From Sulfurimonas sp. (GTDB lineage Bacteria > Campylobacterota > Campylobacteria > Campylobacterales > Sulfurimonadaceae): a stretch of DNA of 8,129 nt. Position 1 is the stretch's first letter. Each line of letters begins with the position of its first letter. Location of the stretch: positions 1 to 8,129 of the forward strand of contig JALUBM010000084.1 in NCBI GenBank assembly GCA_027044845.1, written 5' to 3'. A model generated the notes under the pieces. It did not search any database and had not been told where the DNA came from. It saw nothing but the letters and a program-made list of their open reading frames with translations. This document shows positions 5,476 to 8,129 of this stretch, piece after piece. The position numbers were made by a program, and so were the translations under genes.

Positions 5476-7374
5476 ATGGATTTTTCAATGAATTATGACA
5501 TAATAGTAGTAGGTGGTGGACATGCGGGTATAGAAGCTGCATTGGCAGCAGCTCGTATGGGCAATAAAACGCTTTTGGTCTCGATGCTTGCAGAAAATGT
5601 AGGAGCTACTTCATGTAATCCTGCTGTAGGTGGTCTTGCAAAAGGGCATTTGGTTCGTGAACTTGATGCCCTTGGTGGCGCAATGGGACTTATAACGGAT
5701 GAGGCAGGGATTCAGTTTCGCATACTCAATCAGACAAAAGGGCCTGCCGTGCGTGGAAGCCGTGCACAAATTGACATGGATAAGTATCGTGTTATTGCAA
5801 GAAACACGGTACTAAATACGCCAAATCTCGATTTGGCACAGGATACGGTCGAGTCTTTAATAGTAGAAGATACTCTTGGGAGTAAGGAAATAAAAGGTGT
5901 TGTCACAACACTTTTAAATGAATACAGAGCAAAAAAGGTCATTATCACATCAGGCACATTTTTAAACGGTATCATACATGTAGGCGAGGTACAGCAAGAG
6001 GGCGGACGATACGGAGAACAAAGGAGTGTAGGACTTTCTATTTCACTTAAAAATGATTGTGGTTTAAATATGGCACGTCTCAAAACAGGTACATGTGCCC
6101 GTATTGACAGTTCAAGTATTGATTTTTCCGTTATGGAAGAGCAGGGCGGCGATGAATTGCCGAATCCTTTTAGTTTTAGAACAGACAGGCAAAAATTTCA
6201 AGCTGAGAAAAAACAGTTGCCATGTTATATTGCCTATACAAATGAAACGACACATAAAATTATAGAGAGCAACTTTTACAGAGCACCTCTTTTTACAGGG
6301 CAAATTGCAGGAAAAAGTCCGAGATATTGTCCTTCTATCGAAGATAAAATAGATAAATTTCCAGATAAAGAGCGACATCATCTCTTTTTGGAACCGCAAA
6401 CTATGGACAACACAGAAATATATGTAAATGGTATGAGTACATCATTGCCACCAGAAGTACAACGTGAAATGATCCACTCTGTACAAGGCATGGAAAATGC
6501 AAAAATAGTCCGTTATGGATATGCTATAGAATATGATTTTGTAGATCCGCGTGAACTCAAGCATTCTTTGGAAACTAAAAAAATCAAAGGCTTGTATTTA
6601 GCAGGGCAAATTAATGGGACAACAGGGTATGAAGAAGCAGCGGCACAGGGAATTATGGCAGGAATTAATGCAGGTTTGGCATTGCAAAACAGAGAACCGC
6701 TTGTGCTTCGCCGTGATGAAGCTTACATCGGTGTACTGATTGATGATTTGGTGACTAAAGGTACGAATGAACCATACAGAATGTTTACCTCTCGTGCAGA
6801 GTACAGATTGCTTTTACGTGAAGAGTCTGCAGATGTTAGACTCGGGCATTATGGACATGAACTTGGGCTTGTGAGTGATGAACAATATGAAAAAATAAAG
6901 AAAAAAGCACGGCAAATACGAGAAGGTGCCAAACTTTTAGAAGATATGAAATTTACGCCAAATAAAGAATTTAATGCATTGTTGGAGTCTATAAATGAAC
7001 AACCGTTAAAAGATGTTTCAACTGCACAACAGCTTATTGCTCGTAAAACTTTCGATATTGTAAAAATGCTTACAATCGTTCCTGAACTTGATACTTATGA
7101 TGAATATATAAAAAATGAAATTCTGGTAGAGGGAAAATATGCCCGTTATGTTGATAAGCAAAGTCAAGAAATAGAAAGAATGAAAAAGTATTTGAAAATA
7201 AAAATCCCTGAAGATTTTAATTTTACGGGTGTGAGTGGACTTTCAAAAGAGGTGCAAGAAAAGTTAGCGGCTTTTTCTCCCCCAACACTTCAGGCTGCTA
7301 TGAATATTAGTGGAATTACACCAGCTGCAATAGAGATATTGCACATATATATTAAAATGGCAGCAAAAAAATAA
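5476..7374 (+). CDS. mnmG: tRNA uridine 5-carboxymethylaminomethyl modification enzyme MnmG (GidA)
   Basis: This 632-residue FAD enzyme acts with GTPase MnmE to place (carboxymethyl)aminomethyl groups on wobble U34 of tRNAs. E. coli MnmG is 629 residues, so the gene is complete. It has the FAD Rossmann motif [12 protein letters not shown] (11-22) and [15 protein letters not shown] (45-59) with conserved catalytic Cys47. [11 protein letters not shown] (281-291) follows with the second conserved Cys at 285, then [17 protein letters not shown] and [20 protein letters not shown], and the MnmE-binding C-terminal helical domain. At 203-210 it reads KTGTCARI where E. coli has KTGTPPRI; this may be a lineage trait. 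ATG 5476 is the first start; ATG 5488 (residue 5) gives an MNYDII start that is equally plausible, and both have weak ribosome sites. The stop overlaps the next gene's ATG by one base, so the two are probably coupled. Confidence 0.96.
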   Translation: MDFSMNYDIIVVGGGHAGIEAALAAARMGNKTLLVSMLAENVGATSCNPAVGGLAKGHLVRELDALGGAMGLITDEAGIQFRILNQTKGPAVRGSRAQIDMDKYRVIARNTVLNTPNLDLAQDTVESLIVEDTLGSKEIKGVVTTLLNEYRAKKVIITSGTFLNGIIHVGEVQQEGGRYGEQRSVGLSISLKNDCGLNMARLKTGTCARIDSSSIDFSVMEEQGGDELPNPFSFRTDRQKFQAEKKQLPCYIAYTNETTHKIIESNFYRAPLFTGQIAGKSPRYCPSIEDKIDKFPDKERHHLFLEPQTMDNTEIYVNGMSTSLPPEVQREMIHSVQGMENAKIVRYGYAIEYDFVDPRELKHSLETKKIKGLYLAGQINGTTGYEEAAAQGIMAGINAGLALQNREPLVLRRDEAYIGVLIDDLVTKGTNEPYRMFTSRAEYRLLLREESADVRLGHYGHELGLVSDEQYEKIKKKARQIREGAKLLEDMKFTPNKEFNALLESINEQPLKDVSTAQQLIARKTFDIVKMLTIVPELDTYDEYIKNEILVEGKYARYVDKQSQEIERMKKYLKIKIPEDFNFTGVSGLSKEVQEKLAAFSPPTLQAAMNISGITPAAIEILHIYIKMAAKK

Positions 7375-8129
7375 TGCGTACTTTTTATTATGTTCATACT
7401 GGACATCGTATAGGCTTAGATAGGTTTCGACGTGCTATTGCGATAATGAATGCGTTAGAAGATGAAGATATTACACTTTTAACAAGTGATTATAGAATAG
7501 CCCAAATTGCACATGATTTTGGGATTGAACAAAGTGTGGGAATTGATGTTGTGAGAAATATTCCTCAAATTGCACATCATGGCGATAAATTGATTTTTGA
7601 TTCAGAAGAAGCAAATCCCATTATGCTTGAAGATATGCGGAATTATTTTTCAAAATTTGTAAGGATTAGTGATAAAAAAGATGATGTAAAAGTAGAAAAT
7701 GAGTCTGTAATATCTCCTTATTTAGAGGGTGAAGGAATTTGCAAAGCTATTACGGTCGCCGATAAATACTTCACATGTAAAGAAAAAACAGTTGAGATTT
7801 CTTACTTTTTTGGAGATGATGATTATGAAAAAGATTTAGAAAAACATCTTGATTTTGTAGAAGATTTAGAACCGTATTTACAATTAGGATTTTATTACTT
7901 TTTAGATTATGAAGAAATGTTAAAAACGAAATTTGCTAATTATTTTGAATTTGAAGAGTATGATACAATGATAATGCAGAGTAAAATTGTGATCACTGCA
8001 TCACCACAAGCGGTATTAGATTCTTTGGCATCGGGTGGAAAGCCAATTTATATTCAAAGAGAAGATTATACAGAAAATTTTGTTCCGTTATTTAAAAATC
8101 TTCATGTTCCTATCGTTTATAATTTTGAT
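7374..8129 (+). CDS. Partial CDS, GT-B glycosyltransferase/PseG-like protein, runs off window
   Basis: The frame starting at ATG 7374 stays open for 252 codons to the window end. It overlaps the mnmG stop as TAATG, a usual sign of translational coupling. The N-terminus FYYVHTGHRIGLDRFRRAIA resembles the 'G-x-GH-x-x-R' opening of PseG and related GT-B nucleotide-sugar enzymes. Near residues 206-227, SKIVITASPQAVLDSLASGG resembles their second-domain loop, where a 'd-l-v-I-S-a-g' strand precedes 'a-l-a-x-G-x-P'. The middle (about 75-200) is acidic and not recognised. No signal peptide or membrane segment is seen. The coding call is strong from length, overlap and composition. The enzyme class is inference from fold-like motifs, and the substrate is unknown. 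It may have no functional link to tRNA modification. Confidence 0.8.
   Translation, partial: MRTFYYVHTGHRIGLDRFRRAIAIMNALEDEDITLLTSDYRIAQIAHDFGIEQSVGIDVVRNIPQIAHHGDKLIFDSEEANPIMLEDMRNYFSKFVRISDKKDDVKVENESVISPYLEGEGICKAITVADKYFTCKEKTVEISYFFGDDDYEKDLEKHLDFVEDLEPYLQLGFYYFLDYEEMLKTKFANYFEFEEYDTMIMQSKIVITASPQAVLDSLASGGKPIYIQREDYTENFVPLFKNLHVPIVYNFD

Noticed and set aside
5730..6083. Minus-strand 117-codon ORF inside mnmG
   Set aside because: It is a shadow of mnmG, which is well supported on the other strand. The composition is Ser/Pro/Cys-rich and no motif is seen.

Overview
The window looks like chromosome of a Campylobacterota bacterium, possibly Sulfurimonas- or Sulfurovum-like. This is inferred from the low G+C, from promoters with a clear -10 box and no recognisable -35, and from the character of the MnmD, FTR-like, RecQ and MnmG proteins. 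The genus cannot be fixed from this sequence alone.

Layout. Positions 1-613 are A+T-rich and accessory in character: uncertain coding traces, a strong hairpin (64-89), and a small protein with an excisionase/MerR-like helix-turn-helix C-terminus (158-613). Positions 614-733 hold a dense set of short repeats: four ATTTTG copies spaced about one helical turn apart, several AAGTG/CACTT motifs, and an 18-bp palindrome. Core-type genes then follow: an MnmD-type tRNA methyltransferase (734-1507, GTG start) and an FTR-like iron-sulfur protein with a TusA-like tail lacking the usual cysteine (1560-2189). This second gene converges on, and overlaps, recQ.

On the minus strand sel1-repeat gene, ribE (riboflavin synthase) and recQ lie in that order (5291 down to 2172) and are probably one transcript. 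recQ has no ATG, GTG or TTG start that would include its conserved N-terminal motif 0. Its frame begins directly after the ribE stop codon, with AUA or AUC where the start should be.

A 184-bp A+T-rich divergent promoter region (5292-5475) separates this operon from mnmG (5476-7374, plus strand). mnmG overlaps by one base a partial gene (7374 to the end) that resembles GT-B glycosyltransferase/PseG-type proteins.

Functional links. MnmG (with MnmE, not seen here) makes the cmnm5/nm5 modification of wobble uridine in tRNA, and MnmD methylates nm5 to mnm5, so two steps of one pathway lie about 4 kb apart. The other genes serve riboflavin synthesis, DNA repair and thiol/iron-sulfur redox chemistry. 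No RNA gene, insertion sequence, CRISPR array or complete mobile element was seen. No clearly new multi-gene system is evident. The points most worth checking are the FTR/TusA-like fusion, the recQ start, and the repeat-rich junction at 614-733.
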